This document shows positions 29,275 through 39,276 of a DNA stretch of 64,000 nucleotides, in pieces. Each line of letters begins with the position of its first letter. Within the stretch, counting starts at the first letter, position 1. The DNA is taken from the NCBI RefSeq assembly GCF_036812735.1, contig NZ_CP117523.1, forward strand, positions 3,224,001 through 3,288,000, read 5' to 3'. A program made the position numbers and the translations under genes. Under the pieces are notes generated by a model. It was not told the origin of the DNA. It worked only from the letters and a program-made list of their open reading frames with translations, and did not search any database. The stretch is from Terrisporobacter glycolicus ATCC 14880 = DSM 1288. Lineage in GTDB: Bacteria; Bacillota; Clostridia; Peptostreptococcales; Peptostreptococcaceae.

Positions 29275-30451
29275 ATATTTCTTCCCCCTTATATCTTGCA
29301 ATTTGTGCTACGTCTTTATCTCCACGTCCAGAAAGACAAACAATCACAATCTCATCCTTACTCATTTTAGGTGCTATTTCCTTTACATAAGCTATTGCAT
29401 GTGCGCTCTCAATTGCACATATTATTCCCTCTATTTTTGCTAGATATTGAAATGCTTCCACAGCTTCTTCATCTGTTACTGGCAAATATACTGCCCTTTT
29501 TGTGTCATGTAAATGTGCATGCTCAGGCCCAATCCCAGGATAATCTAATCCTGCTGAAATTGAGTACACAGGTGCAATCTGCCCATCCTCATCTTGACAA
29601 AAATATGATTTCATACCATGAAATACTCCTAATGAACCTTTTGAAATAGTAGCTGCATTTTTGTCAGTATTTATTCCAAGTCCAGCTGCTTCACACCCAA
29701 TTAATTTTACATCTTTATCATTTATAAAGTTATAAAACATCCCCATTGAATTACTTCCACCGCCAACACAAGCTACAACAGCTGAAGGTAGCTTATTCTC
29801 TTTTTGTAAAATTTGTTTCCTTGCCTCTTTACTTATTACACTTTGAAAGTCTCTTACTATAGTAGGAAATGGATGAGGACCCATTACAGAACCCAGCACA
29901 TAGTGTGTATCACTTACACGACTTGCCCATTCCCTCATAGTCTCATTTACTGCATCTTTTAATGTCATTGTTCCACTTATTACTTGATTTACTTTTGCTC
30001 CTAAAAGCTTCATTCTATATACATTTAATGCTTGCCTTTGTGTATCTTCCTTCCCCATAAATATTTCACATTTCATATTTAATAAAGCTGCTGCTGTTGC
30101 TGTAGCTACACCATGTTGACCAGCTCCAGTCTCAGCTATCACTCTAGTTTTGCCCATTTTTTTAGCTAAAAGCACCTGACCTAATACATTATTAATTTTA
30201 TGAGATCCAGTGTGATTTAAATCTTCTCTTTTTAAATAGATCTTAGCTCCTCCTAAGTCTTCCGTCATATTTTTAGCAAAGTATAACATTGATGGTCGCC
30301 CTGCATATTTGTTTAATAGTTCTGATAATTCTTCCAAAAACTCCGGATCTTTTGAATAATATTCATAGCTCTTTTCCAATTGAATAATCTCATTCATTAA
30401 TATTTCTGGTATATATTGACCTCCGTGAATTCCAAATCTTCCTTTAGACAT
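29267..30451 (-). CDS. trpB: Tryptophan synthase beta chain
   Basis: PLP enzyme condensing indole with serine to tryptophan. 394 residues; PLP lysine Lys85 in HTGSHKINN, phosphate-binding GGGSNSMG, and [32 protein letters not shown] typical of the TrpB1 class that pairs with TrpA. It overlaps trpF and trpA by 8 nt each. Confidence 0.98.
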   Translation of the reverse strand: MSKGRFGIHGGQYIPEILMNEIIQLEKSYEYYSKDPEFLEELSELLNKYAGRPSMLYFAKNMTEDLGGAKIYLKREDLNHTGSHKINNVLGQVLLAKKMGKTRVIAETGAGQHGVATATAAALLNMKCEIFMGKEDTQRQALNVYRMKLLGAKVNQVISGTMTLKDAVNETMREWASRVSDTHYVLGSVMGPHPFPTIVRDFQSVISKEARKQILQKENKLPSAVVACVGGGSNSMGMFYNFINDKDVKLIGCEAAGLGINTDKNAATISKGSLGVFHGMKSYFCQDEDGQIAPVYSISAGLDYPGIGPEHAHLHDTKRAVYLPVTDEEAVEAFQYLAKIEGIICAIESAHAIAYVKEIAPKMSKDEIVIVCLSGRGDKDVAQIARYKGEEIYE

Positions 30452-31043
30452 TTCTTATCTCCCTTACTATTTTCAAAATTTTTTCTCTATCTTTCTCCCC
30501 ATTACTTTCTACTCCGCTACTAATATCTACTGCATAAGGATTTACTTCTCGTAATGCTTTATTTAAATTGGTTTTATCAACACCTCCTGCTAAAAAAAAT
30601 CTTTTTTCTAACTTTGGAATTAAGCTCCAATCAAAGCTTTTTCCTGTTCCTCCTTTTCCTTGATCTAATAACAAGTAATCAGCTACTGTGTGTCTAGATT
30701 TTATAATATCTTGTGTTGACTTAACTTGAACCGCTTTTATTATTGGACAAAATATTTTAGATTTCAATTTATTAACATATTCTTCACTTTCTCCACCATG
30801 TAGTTGAACTATATCAATTGCCTTATTTTCCAAAAGATTTACTATATAATCTATATCTTCATTTACAAATACACCTACTACTTCTATTTCTTTATTTAAA
30901 TATTTTCTATATTCCATAGCTTGATGTAATGTTACTTGACGTTTGCTATTTGCAAATACAAATCCTATATAATCTGGCTTTGCTTCATTTACATATTCTA
31001 TATCTTTCATTCTAAATAATCCGCAAATTTTAATTTTAGTCAT
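30444..31043 (-). CDS. trpF: Phosphoribosylanthranilate isomerase
   Basis: Isomerises N-(5-phosphoribosyl)anthranilate in tryptophan synthesis. 199-residue TIM barrel with N-terminal KIKICGLF (catalytic Cys) and C-terminal [12 protein letters not shown] ... [10 protein letters not shown]. Start at ATG 31043 with AGAGGTGG just upstream, inside the end of trpC (8-nt overlap); a GTG three codons earlier is less well placed. Confidence 0.97.
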   Translation of the reverse strand: MTKIKICGLFRMKDIEYVNEAKPDYIGFVFANSKRQVTLHQAMEYRKYLNKEIEVVGVFVNEDIDYIVNLLENKAIDIVQLHGGESEEYVNKLKSKIFCPIIKAVQVKSTQDIIKSRHTVADYLLLDQGKGGTGKSFDWSLIPKLEKRFFLAGGVDKTNLNKALREVNPYAVDISSGVESNGEKDREKILKIVREIRNV

Positions 31044-31824
31044 CACAGCCACCTCTTAGTAATAACAAGTCTTCCTTCTTATTATTACTTCTCATAAAAG
31101 TTTCTCCTATTAATACTGCATTCACATTTTTTTTATATAGTAGTTTAATATCTTCAGGTGTTTTTATTCCACTTTCAGCTACAAATATTTTGTCCTTTGG
31201 AACCAATTCTCTCAATTTTATACTATTATTAATGTCCACTTGAAAATTTTTTAGATTTCTATTATTTACTCCTATAATCTTTGCATCTGCCAGCAATGCC
31301 ATTTCAATTTCTTTCTCAGTATGTGATTCTACTAAAACCGACATACCTAATTCTTCTGCTCTTTTAATATTTTCTCTAAGACTTTCATCATTCATTAAAG
31401 AAGAAATTAGTAATATAGCTGATGACCCTAGTATTTTTGATTCATAGATTTGATAAGTATCTACTATAAAATCTTTTCTTATAGCTGGTATATCAACACT
31501 CTTAGCTATTTCTTCTAAATGCTTATCACATCCTAAAAAGTACCGAGGTTCCGTTAATACCGATATGGCGCTAGCTCCTATTTCATCGTATTCCTTCGCG
31601 ATATTTAAATAATTAAATTCTTCAACTATTATTCCCTTAGATGGAGATGCTTTTTTTACTTCACATATAAATGACATCCCTCTACTTTTTAAAGATTTCT
31701 CAAAAGGAAAATCATAGGTTATTTCAAAATTTTCAACTTGTTTTTTGATTTTTTCAATTGGCTTAATGCTCTTTTTTATCTCTACTCTTTTTTTTGTATC
31801 TGCAACTATTTTATCTAATATCAT
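31036..31824 (-). CDS. trpC: Indole-3-glycerol phosphate synthase
   Basis: Ring-closing decarboxylase making indole-3-glycerol phosphate. 262 residues with FICEVKKASPSKG, KDFIVDTYQIYES, GVNNRNLKNF and VAESGI. Start at ATG 31824, 14 nt inside trpD; a GTG start three codons upstream is also open. TrpC and TrpF are separate proteins here, not fused. Confidence 0.97.
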   Translation of the reverse strand: MILDKIVADTKKRVEIKKSIKPIEKIKKQVENFEITYDFPFEKSLKSRGMSFICEVKKASPSKGIIVEEFNYLNIAKEYDEIGASAISVLTEPRYFLGCDKHLEEIAKSVDIPAIRKDFIVDTYQIYESKILGSSAILLISSLMNDESLRENIKRAEELGMSVLVESHTEKEIEMALLADAKIIGVNNRNLKNFQVDINNSIKLRELVPKDKIFVAESGIKTPEDIKLLYKKNVNAVLIGETFMRSNNKKEDLLLLRGGCDD

Positions 31825-32842
31825 ATTCTTCACCCAAATTATTAGATAGCATAATAAAAGTATCTAGCTGATTTTTTGCTTTTTTAGTATCTATAATCCT
31901 CTCTGCCTGTGATATACCCTCTTGTAAATTTTCTGCCTTGCCTGCAACATATAGGGCTGCTGCTGAATTCAAAACTACGGCATCTCTTTTAGGTCCCTTT
32001 TCTCCATTCAATATCTGTATCGCTATCTTTGCATTGTCTTCGGGTGTACAACCTACTAGGTCTTTTTTATTACATCTATTCATTCCCAATCCTTCTGGTG
32101 TAATTGTATAGGAATTTAATTTTCCATCATTTACTTCACACACCTTTGTTGGAGAACTTAAAGAAATTTCATCTAGTCCATCTAATCCAAATACTACCAT
32201 GGCCCTTTTAACTTCTAAATTGCTTAAAACCTTGGCCAAAGGTTCTACCAAACTTTCATCATACACACCCATAAGTTGCATATTAGCACTGGCTGGATTT
32301 GATAAAGGTCCTAATATATTAAATACCGTTCTAATTTCTAACTCTTTCCTTATAGGGGCTACAAGCTTCATAGCATTGTGGTAATTTTGTGCAAACAGAA
32401 AACATATTTTTATGTTTTTTAAAATTTCTACACTTTGTTCTACAGGAATGTTTATATTAACTCCAAGTGCTTCTAATACATCTGCAGATCCACATTTACT
32501 AGTAGCCGCTCTATTTCCATGCTTAGCTACAGGCACACCTGCTGCAGATACTACTATGGATGAGATTGTTGATATATTAAATGAATTTGATTTGTCTCCT
32601 CCTGTACCCACAATTTCCATCAAATCTCCTTTATAAACTAATTTTGTACAATGTTTTCTCATTATACATGCTGATGCAGTAATCTCATCTATAGTTTCTC
32701 CTTTTAAACTCATCGCTGTAAGAAAAGAACTTATCTGTACTGGAGTAGCATTACCACTCATAATTTCATCCATAACTATTTCTGTCATTTTTCTAGAAAG
32801 ATTTTCTTTATTTGATAGTTTGTAAATAGCTTCCTTAATCAT
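31811..32842 (-). CDS. trpD: Anthranilate phosphoribosyltransferase
   Basis: Transfers phosphoribose from PRPP to anthranilate. 343 residues, with the PRPP/anthranilate motifs VGTGGDKSNSFNIST and KHGNRAATSKCGSADVLEALG, and NILGPLSNPA. Not fused to TrpG. It overlaps trpG by 8 nt and trpC by 14 nt. Confidence 0.98.
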   Translation of the reverse strand: MIKEAIYKLSNKENLSRKMTEIVMDEIMSGNATPVQISSFLTAMSLKGETIDEITASACIMRKHCTKLVYKGDLMEIVGTGGDKSNSFNISTISSIVVSAAGVPVAKHGNRAATSKCGSADVLEALGVNINIPVEQSVEILKNIKICFLFAQNYHNAMKLVAPIRKELEIRTVFNILGPLSNPASANMQLMGVYDESLVEPLAKVLSNLEVKRAMVVFGLDGLDEISLSSPTKVCEVNDGKLNSYTITPEGLGMNRCNKKDLVGCTPEDNAKIAIQILNGEKGPKRDAVVLNSAAALYVAGKAENLQEGISQAERIIDTKKAKNQLDTFIMLSNNLGEEYDIR

Positions 32843-33434
32843 AATTAATCACCTCTATAAAGTTTTCTATTATTTTTCTACCTTTTGGTGTTAAAATGGA
32901 TTCTGGATGAAATTGAAGACCATATACTGGATAATTTTTATGTTCTATTGCCATTATTTCTCCATTCTCTGTAGATGCTGTTATGACTAATTCTCTTGGT
33001 AGTTTGGATGCCAATCCAACTAATGAATGATATCTTCCTACACTGATTTTCTGATTTAATCCTTTAAATAGGATTCTTTTATTATCTAAATTAATTATTG
33101 ATTGCTTTCCATGCATTAGTTTGTCTGCATAAGATACAACCCCTTCAAAAGCCTCAAATATTGCTTGGTGACCCAAACATATTCCTAATAAAGGTTTTTT
33201 ATTATAAAAGTGTCTAACTAATTTTATACATATTCCTGCTTCTGATGGTTTGCCTGGACCTGGTGAGATTACTATAGCATCTGGATTTAATTTTTCTATT
33301 TCATTTATAGTTAATTCATCGTTTCTAATTAACTTTATATCTTGTTTTACTGATTTATTATCTTGAATTACACTTCCTATTAACTGATACAAATTATAAG
33401 AAAAACTATCGTAATTATCTATCAATAAAATCAT
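32835..33434 (-). CDS. trpG: Anthranilate synthase glutamine amidotransferase component
   Basis: Class I glutaminase supplying ammonia to TrpE. 199 residues with nucleophile Cys86 in LGICLGHQ and the His-x-Glu pair in QFHPES; oxyanion motif ISPGPGKPSEAG. It could also serve folate (PabA-like sharing) but sits 12 bp after trpE in a full trp operon. Confidence 0.96.
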   Translation of the reverse strand: MILLIDNYDSFSYNLYQLIGSVIQDNKSVKQDIKLIRNDELTINEIEKLNPDAIVISPGPGKPSEAGICIKLVRHFYNKKPLLGICLGHQAIFEAFEGVVSYADKLMHGKQSIINLDNKRILFKGLNQKISVGRYHSLVGLASKLPRELVITASTENGEIMAIEHKNYPVYGLQFHPESILTPKGRKIIENFIEVINYD

Positions 33435-33446
33435 TTTTCCACCCCT

Positions 33447-34904
33447 CTATATATTTTGAATTGCATTTATTAACGCTTTGGACTTATTAATACATTCTTC
33501 ATATTCTTTATCTGGTTGGCTATCAGCCACAATTCCTGCACCTGAGTTAACAAATACTTTATCCTCCTTTTTATAAGCTAAACGTATAGCTATACAAGTA
33601 TCTACATTTCCATTGAAGTCTAAGTATCCAATAGCACCACCATATATACCTCTTTTATTATTTTCTAACTCACATATTATTTCACAGGCTCTTATCTTAG
33701 GTGCTCCAGATAGCGTACCAGCTGGTAGTATTGCATCTACTGTATCAACAGCAACTTTATCTGATTTTATTTTTGAGGTTACAGTTGAGCCAATATGCAT
33801 TACATGGGAAAATTTTTCAATATTCATATATTGATCGACTACTACACTTCCAAATTCGCTTATTTTACCCAAATCATTTCTAGCCAAATCCACAAGCATG
33901 TTGTGTTCAGCTAATTCCTTTGCATCACTTAATAAATCTAGCTCTAACATTTTATCCTCATACTCATTTTTCCCTCTTCTTCTCGTTCCTGCCAATGGAT
34001 AGGTGTACAGTACTTTATCTTCCAACCTTACAAGTGTCTCCGGCGACGCTCCTATAATTTCTAGATCATTACTGTAAATATAAAACATATATGGTGATGG
34101 ATTCGTTGTTCTTAATTTCATATATACATCTAGTAAGCTACCTTGAATTTTTGCTTCAAATCTATTTGACAGCACCACTTGAAATATATCGCCTTCTCGT
34201 ATATGTTCCTTAGCTTTATTCACCATGTGACAGTATTCATCTTTTTCAAATAGTGGTTTTATTTCTGATTTTAATGTTGCTTTTTCTATCACCTGTTGTT
34301 TCCCATTATCAATTAAACTTGATATTTTTTCTAACTCCATAATTGCATTATTGTATTCAGTTTCAATTTCATTAGTTTTAGCATTAGCTATTAGTATGAT
34401 TTTATTAAATGAGTGATCAAAGGCAATTACCTTATCAAATAACATCAAATCAACGTCTTTAAAATCCTCCTCATCATAGTTATATAGATTTAAAGTTGGC
34501 TCACTATATTTAATATAGTCATAAGAAAAATATCCCATTAAACCACCTGTAAATGGTGGTAGATAATCAAACCTAATGCTTCTGTTCTCATCAATCAGCT
34601 TTTGAATATAATTACCTGGCTTTTCTGTTTTAATTGATATTTCCGTACCTGAAGTCACGTTAATGTCATTATTATTGCAAACTAGCCTTAGTACGGGGTC
34701 AAACCCTAAAAAAGTAAACCTACCACTTTTTCTATCATTTTTATTACTCTCAAACATATAACAATATTTACTTACATTTTTTAATACTTTCAATACATCT
34801 ATAGGGTCATTATCTTTAAGCTCCTTTTCAAAACTAATTGGTATTCGCTTATAGTCACTCTCCCTAGCAATTTTTTTAGCTTCCTCCATGTTAGGCCTAT
34901 ACAC
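33447..34904 (-). CDS. trpE: Anthranilate synthase component I
   Basis: Converts chorismate to anthranilate, the first committed step to tryptophan. The 485-residue protein has the chorismate-binding core (GASPETLVRLEDKVLYTYPLAG, TLSGAPKIRACEI, VNSGAGIVADS) and an N-terminal MFES segment matching the LLES feedback-inhibition site. The reading frame is open upstream to an ATG at 34934, but AAGGGGGG sits 6 nt before the GTG at 34904, which I take as the start. First gene of trpEGDCFBA, under T-box control. Confidence 0.95.
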   Translation of the reverse strand: MYRPNMEEAKKIARESDYKRIPISFEKELKDNDPIDVLKVLKNVSKYCYMFESNKNDRKSGRFTFLGFDPVLRLVCNNNDINVTSGTEISIKTEKPGNYIQKLIDENRSIRFDYLPPFTGGLMGYFSYDYIKYSEPTLNLYNYDEEDFKDVDLMLFDKVIAFDHSFNKIILIANAKTNEIETEYNNAIMELEKISSLIDNGKQQVIEKATLKSEIKPLFEKDEYCHMVNKAKEHIREGDIFQVVLSNRFEAKIQGSLLDVYMKLRTTNPSPYMFYIYSNDLEIIGASPETLVRLEDKVLYTYPLAGTRRRGKNEYEDKMLELDLLSDAKELAEHNMLVDLARNDLGKISEFGSVVVDQYMNIEKFSHVMHIGSTVTSKIKSDKVAVDTVDAILPAGTLSGAPKIRACEIICELENNKRGIYGGAIGYLDFNGNVDTCIAIRLAYKKEDKVFVNSGAGIVADSQPDKEYEECINKSKALINAIQNI

Positions 34905-35001
34905 TACAATCCCCCCCTTATTTTTGCTTAGCATAATATGCTAAATCAATTATCTTTACTAGTCATCTGCATGTGACAAGGTATTATTGGTTTTAAACAT
35001 C

Positions 35002-35313
35002 AAAAAACTCGCCCTCGACAAAAATTTTGTCAAGGACGAGTTTATATACATACCCGTGGTACCACCTTGTTTCGTGATATAAATAAGCACAACAGTGCAT
35101 AAAAATCACCTCTTAGCAGAATACTAACATATTCCCGGCAACTAACGTATGCCAACACGTTACAGAATACTCAGTAGCAACACTACCTTTCACTGTACCC
35201 TCGGCGGTCCATTTAATAAACTGCGTTCTATTCGGCTCTCAGCTACCCGAATTCTCTGTAAAGTGCACGATTATTTTTATCTCCGCTTCAACGGTTTATT
35301 CAAATATCATTTT
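35002..35313 (-). ncRNA. T-box leader (tRNA-Trp responsive) of the trp operon
   Basis: Minus-strand leader with all major T-box parts. The base of stem I is GCGG (35283-35286), pairing with CCGC next to the specifier loop TGG-A, so the specifier is TGG = Trp (35209-35211). The distal loop contains GTAGCTGAGAGC. The T-box core GGTGGTACCACGG lies at 35052-35067. A terminator ACTCG.../...CGAGT ending in T6 occupies 35002-35041. Uncharged tRNA-Trp should stabilise the antiterminator and allow trpE transcription. Stem III is the GTGAT/ATCAC hairpin. The 97 nt from here to trpE hold no other feature. Confidence 0.93.
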
Positions 35314-35319
35314 TTATAA

Positions 35320-35348
35320 ATTGTATTCATTAAATTTCTATTTGTCAA
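35320..35348 (-). promoter_or_regulatory. Sigma-A promoter of the trp operon
   Basis: Minus strand TTGACA (35343-35348), exactly 17 bp, then TACAAT (35320-35325). It places the transcription start near 35313, just before the T-box stem I. Confidence 0.85.
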
Positions 35349-35415
35349 TCTTTTTTTATTTTTTTATATCTTCGAGTATCTATGGATATTGTCTTATAAT
35401 AATAAAATCATAAAT

Positions 35416-35468
35416 AAAAAAAGTAAAAATCAACATTAACACATAAAATTAATGAAAATTTTTACTTT
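35416..35468 (-). terminator. Rho-independent terminator after dnaJ
   Basis: Long minus-strand hairpin with outer arms AAGTAAAAAT / ATTTTTACTT and inner ATTAA/TTAAT pairs, ending in T7, directly beyond the dnaJ stop. Almost entirely A/T. Confidence 0.7.
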
Positions 35469-35479
35469 TACTATTTTAA

Positions 35480-36640
35480 TTATTTTTTCTTAAAACCTCT
35501 AAGCCAACTATCAATTTTATCTCCTAAGCTTTTTTGCCTTTCATGCACCTCTTCGCCACACTCTTTAGCAAATTGTCTTACTAGTTCTTTTTGTTTATCA
35601 TTAAGTTTTCTAGGTATCTCAACCGTTACTTTAACATATTGATCTCCTCTAACATTAGATCTTAATTTTGGTATACCTTTACCTTTTAATCTAAATACTG
35701 TTCCTGTTTGAGTGCCCTCTGGAACTTGGTATTGTACTTTTCCATCTAATGTTGGAACTTGTATTTCATCTCCAAGAGTAGCTTGTGCAAATGTTATAGG
35801 CATTTCTAAATAAACATCATATCCTTCTCTTGTGAATAATTGATGAGCATTTACACTTACTTCAATGTATAAATCTCCTCTTGGTCCGCCTCTAGTTCCA
35901 AGTTCACCTTGACCAGAAAGTTTAATCATTTGGCCTTCATCTATACCTGCTGGCACATCAACTTCTATAGTCTTAGTTTTTCTTATACTTCCTTTTCCAT
36001 GGCATTTACTACATGGAGAATCGATAACTTCTCCTTCACCGTTACATGTAGAACATGTTCTCGTGCTTGCTATATTACCGAAAGGAGTTCTTTGAACTGA
36101 TTGTACTTGACCGCTACCATTACAAGTAGGACAAGTTTTCTTTGAAGTTCCTGGTTTTGCGCCACTTCCATGACATTCATCGCATTCTTCACTTCTATTA
36201 ATTTTAACTTGAACTTTTTTACCAAAAGCAGCATCCTCGAAAGATATATTTATTCTTTGTCTTATATCAGCTCCACGTTCAGGCCCTCTTCTTCTTTGTC
36301 TTCCACCACCGAAGCCTCCGCCAAACATATCGCCAAATATATCTCCAAATATATCATCAAATCCACCAAATCCTTGACCGCCGAAACCTCCGTCACCACC
36401 AAATCCTTGGCCATTTACACCTTCATGACCAAATTGATCATAATTTTTCCTCTTAGTTTCATCTGATAATACTTCATAAGCTTCATTTATCTCTTTAAAT
36501 TTTTCTTCCGCTTCTTTGTCACCTGGGTTTTTATCTGGATGATATTTCATTGCTAATTTTCTATAAGCCTTCTTTATCTCCGTTGCATCCGCACTTTTGC
36601 CCACGCCTAAGACATCATAGTAGTCTCTTTTAGTACTCAA
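35480..36640 (-). CDS. dnaJ: Chaperone protein DnaJ
   Basis: Hsp40 co-chaperone that delivers substrates to DnaK and stimulates its ATPase. 386 residues: J domain with HPD at residues 34-36, a long Gly/Phe-rich linker (about 75-120), four CxxCxGxG zinc-finger repeats ([32 protein letters not shown]) and the C-terminal substrate-binding barrel. TTG start with AGGTGG 9 nt upstream. Last gene of hrcA-grpE-dnaK-dnaJ. Confidence 0.97.
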   Translation of the reverse strand: MSTKRDYYDVLGVGKSADATEIKKAYRKLAMKYHPDKNPGDKEAEEKFKEINEAYEVLSDETKRKNYDQFGHEGVNGQGFGGDGGFGGQGFGGFDDIFGDIFGDMFGGGFGGGRQRRRGPERGADIRQRINISFEDAAFGKKVQVKINRSEECDECHGSGAKPGTSKKTCPTCNGSGQVQSVQRTPFGNIASTRTCSTCNGEGEVIDSPCSKCHGKGSIRKTKTIEVDVPAGIDEGQMIKLSGQGELGTRGGPRGDLYIEVSVNAHQLFTREGYDVYLEMPITFAQATLGDEIQVPTLDGKVQYQVPEGTQTGTVFRLKGKGIPKLRSNVRGDQYVKVTVEIPRKLNDKQKELVRQFAKECGEEVHERQKSLGDKIDSWLRGFKKK

Positions 36641-36669
36641 GTTTTGTCACCACCTTTATATTACAAAAC

Positions 36670-36702
36670 AATAGCTTGTAGAATATTAAACTACAAGCTA
36701 TT
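36670..36702 (-). other. Intercistronic hairpin between dnaK and dnaJ
   Basis: Perfect 12-bp stem AATAGCTTGTAG / CTACAAGCTATT with a 9-nt loop in the 132-bp gap between dnaK and dnaJ, followed on the minus strand by TTGTTTTG. It could partly terminate, or protect dnaK mRNA after processing, lowering dnaJ relative to dnaK. Confidence 0.6.
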
Positions 36703-36772
36703 ATTAATTGTTTTAAACAGATTAATATCCTTAATTTATTATACACAATCTGTATGTTTTTGCAATTAAATC

Positions 36773-38602
36773 TTATACTTCTTTAAAGTCTGCATCTACT
36801 ACATCATCATTTGATTGATTTTCTTGTGTTTGTTCTCCACCTTGAGCTGCTTGTTCAGCTTGAGCTTGTTGATACATTTGCTCAGAAACTTTGTGGAATT
36901 TATTCATTACTTCATCTATTGCTGCTTTTATTTCTTCAGCTGTAGAAGCTTCTTTATCTTTTACTTCTTTTAATGAAGCAATAGCAGCTTCTATTGCAGA
37001 TTTATCATCAGCATTTACTTTATCACCAAGTTCGTTTAAAGTTTTTTCTGTTTGATATATAGTTGAATCAGCTTGGTTAAGAGCTTCTATTCTATCTTTT
37101 TTAGCTTTATCAGCTTCAGCATTCATTTCAGCTTCTTTAACTTTTCTTTCTATTTCATCTTCACTTAAATTAGTTCCTGAAGTTATAGTAACTTTTTGTT
37201 CTTTTCCAGTTCCTAAATCTTTAGCTGTAACGTGAACTATACCGTTAGCATCTATATCGAAAGTAACTTCTATTTGAGGTATTCCTCTTGGTGCTGGTGG
37301 TATTTCAGATAATTGGAATCTACCTAAAGTAGTATTGTCGAAAGACATACTTCTTTCACCTTGAAGAACATGTATATCAACAGCAGTTTGGTTATCTGAA
37401 GCAGTTGAGAATACTTGTGATTTTTTAGTTGGTATAGTAGTATTTCTTTCTATTATCTTAGTCATTACGTTACCCATAGTTTCTATTCCTAGAGATAATG
37501 GAGTTACGTCTAATAATAATAAGTCATTAACTTCACCAGTTAATACACCAGCTTGTATAGCAGCACCAGCAGCAACACATTCATCTGGGTTTATACCTTT
37601 GTGAGGTTCTTTTCCTATGAATTTCTTAACAGCATCTTGAACAGCTGGTATTCTTGTAGATCCACCTACTAATAATACATCGTCTATTTCTGATACAGAA
37701 AGTCCAGCATCAGATAAAGCTCTCTTAGTTGGTTCCATAGTTCTTTCTACTAAATCATGAGTTAATTCATCAAATTTAGCTCTTGATAAATCTATATTCA
37801 TATGCTTTGGTCCACTTGCAGTAGCTGTTATGAATGGTAAGTTTATGTTTGTTGTCATTGTTGAAGATAATTCTTTTTTAGCTTTTTCAGCAGCTTCTTT
37901 TAATCTTTGAAGAGCCATATTGTCTTGTCTTAAGTCAACACCTTCAGCTTTTTTAAATTCCTCAGCTAAGTAATCTATTATAACTTTATCAAAGTCATCT
38001 CCACCTAATCTGTTGTTACCAGCAGTAGCTAAAACTTCGAAAGTACCATCACCTATTTCAAGTATAGATACGTCGAAAGTACCTCCACCTAAATCGAATA
38101 CTAATATTTTCTTATCTTGATCTAATTTATCCATACCGTATGCAAGAGCTGCTGCAGTTGGTTCGTTTATTATTCTCTTAACTTCTAATCCTGCTATTCT
38201 ACCTGCATCTTTAGTTGCTTGTCTTTGAGCATCTGTAAAGTAAGCTGGAACTGTTATAACAGCTTCTTTAACTGGTTGACCTAAGTAACTTTCAGCATCA
38301 GCTTTTAATTTTTGAAGTGTTATAGCTGATATTTCTTGTGGTGTATATGATTTTCCTTCTATATTAACCTTGTAATCTGTACCCATATGAGTTTTTATAG
38401 ATATTACTGTATTATCAGCATTTGTCACTGCTTGTCTTTTTGCAGGTTCTCCTACTATTCTTTCTCCATCTTTTGTAAAAGCAACTACAGATGGAGTAGT
38501 TCTCATACCTTCGCTATTTGCTATTATTTGTGGTTCTCCATTTTCTAAAACAGCAACACATGAGTTTGTTGTTCCTAAATCTATTCCTATTACTTTTGAC
38601 AT
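36773..38602 (-). CDS. dnaK: Chaperone protein DnaK
   Basis: Hsp70 ATP-dependent chaperone. 609 residues: nucleotide-binding domain starting [16 protein letters not shown], with [15 protein letters not shown] and [13 protein letters not shown], then the substrate-binding domain ([11 protein letters not shown]) and a helical lid ending in a Gln-rich tail and [10 protein letters not shown], the usual DnaK C-terminus. Typical Gram-positive length. Confidence 0.98.
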   Translation of the reverse strand: MSKVIGIDLGTTNSCVAVLENGEPQIIANSEGMRTTPSVVAFTKDGERIVGEPAKRQAVTNADNTVISIKTHMGTDYKVNIEGKSYTPQEISAITLQKLKADAESYLGQPVKEAVITVPAYFTDAQRQATKDAGRIAGLEVKRIINEPTAAALAYGMDKLDQDKKILVFDLGGGTFDVSILEIGDGTFEVLATAGNNRLGGDDFDKVIIDYLAEEFKKAEGVDLRQDNMALQRLKEAAEKAKKELSSTMTTNINLPFITATASGPKHMNIDLSRAKFDELTHDLVERTMEPTKRALSDAGLSVSEIDDVLLVGGSTRIPAVQDAVKKFIGKEPHKGINPDECVAAGAAIQAGVLTGEVNDLLLLDVTPLSLGIETMGNVMTKIIERNTTIPTKKSQVFSTASDNQTAVDIHVLQGERSMSFDNTTLGRFQLSEIPPAPRGIPQIEVTFDIDANGIVHVTAKDLGTGKEQKVTITSGTNLSEDEIERKVKEAEMNAEADKAKKDRIEALNQADSTIYQTEKTLNELGDKVNADDKSAIEAAIASLKEVKDKEASTAEEIKAAIDEVMNKFHKVSEQMYQQAQAEQAAQGGEQTQENQSNDDVVDADFKEV

Positions 38603-38659
38603 AATTCATTTCCTCCTTAATTCTTCATCTATTTAAATTTTAATAATTTGTTATTTTAA

Positions 38660-39259
38660 TTAACAAGAAACTTTAACCATTGTAGGTCTTATTATTTTTG
38701 TATTTAACTTATAACCTTTTTGTAGTACCATCACAACTTTGTTTGGTTCTACTCCTTCTACACTTTCTTGCATTACAGCTAAATGTAAATTTGGGTCAAA
38801 ATCTTCATTTAATGCATTAATTTCTTCAACCTCAAATTTTTGTAAACAGTCTATTAACTGTTTATGTACAAGTTCAATACCTTTGTACATGTCATCTTCT
38901 TTATCTGCACAAGCATCCATAGCTCTTTCCATGCTATCAATAACAGGTATTAATTCTGTAATTATTTTTTCATTGGCAAATATACCTATAGTTTGCTTTT
39001 CTTCTTGAGTTCTTCTCATATAATTAGAATATTCAGCTTGAAGTCTTTTATATTTGTCTTCTTTTTCTTCTACTTGTTTTTCAAGTTCTTCTATTTTGTC
39101 ATTTATTTTTTTTTCTTCTAACTTAGAGTTTATATCTGTTACATTCTCTTCACACGTAGTTTCTGCTTCTACATTTTCTTCAGATGTTTGCGCTACTTCC
39201 TCTTCATTAGAAGTGCAATTTTCTTGTATTTTTTCATCCTGATTCATGTTATTTTCCAA
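38660..39259 (-). CDS. grpE: Nucleotide exchange factor GrpE
   Basis: Releases ADP from DnaK. 199 residues: a disordered Glu-rich N-terminus (to about 50), a long coiled coil (about 55-110, EKEDKYKRLQAEYSNYMRRTQEE) and the C-terminal beta domain ending LNTKIIRPTMVKVS. Position and motifs are standard. Confidence 0.96.
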   Translation of the reverse strand: MENNMNQDEKIQENCTSNEEEVAQTSEENVEAETTCEENVTDINSKLEEKKINDKIEELEKQVEEKEDKYKRLQAEYSNYMRRTQEEKQTIGIFANEKIITELIPVIDSMERAMDACADKEDDMYKGIELVHKQLIDCLQKFEVEEINALNEDFDPNLHLAVMQESVEGVEPNKVVMVLQKGYKLNTKIIRPTMVKVSC

Positions 39260-39276
39260 GATTTACACCCCTCAGC

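Noticed and set aside
34993-35100. 36-codon ORF with an apparent Shine-Dalgarno inside the trp leader, containing one Trp codon (possible leader peptide)
   Set aside because: It runs through T-box stem III, the T-box core and the terminator. The AGAGGTGAT and ATG belong to the conserved stem III hairpin, and the single TGG is part of the T-box core present in all T-boxes.
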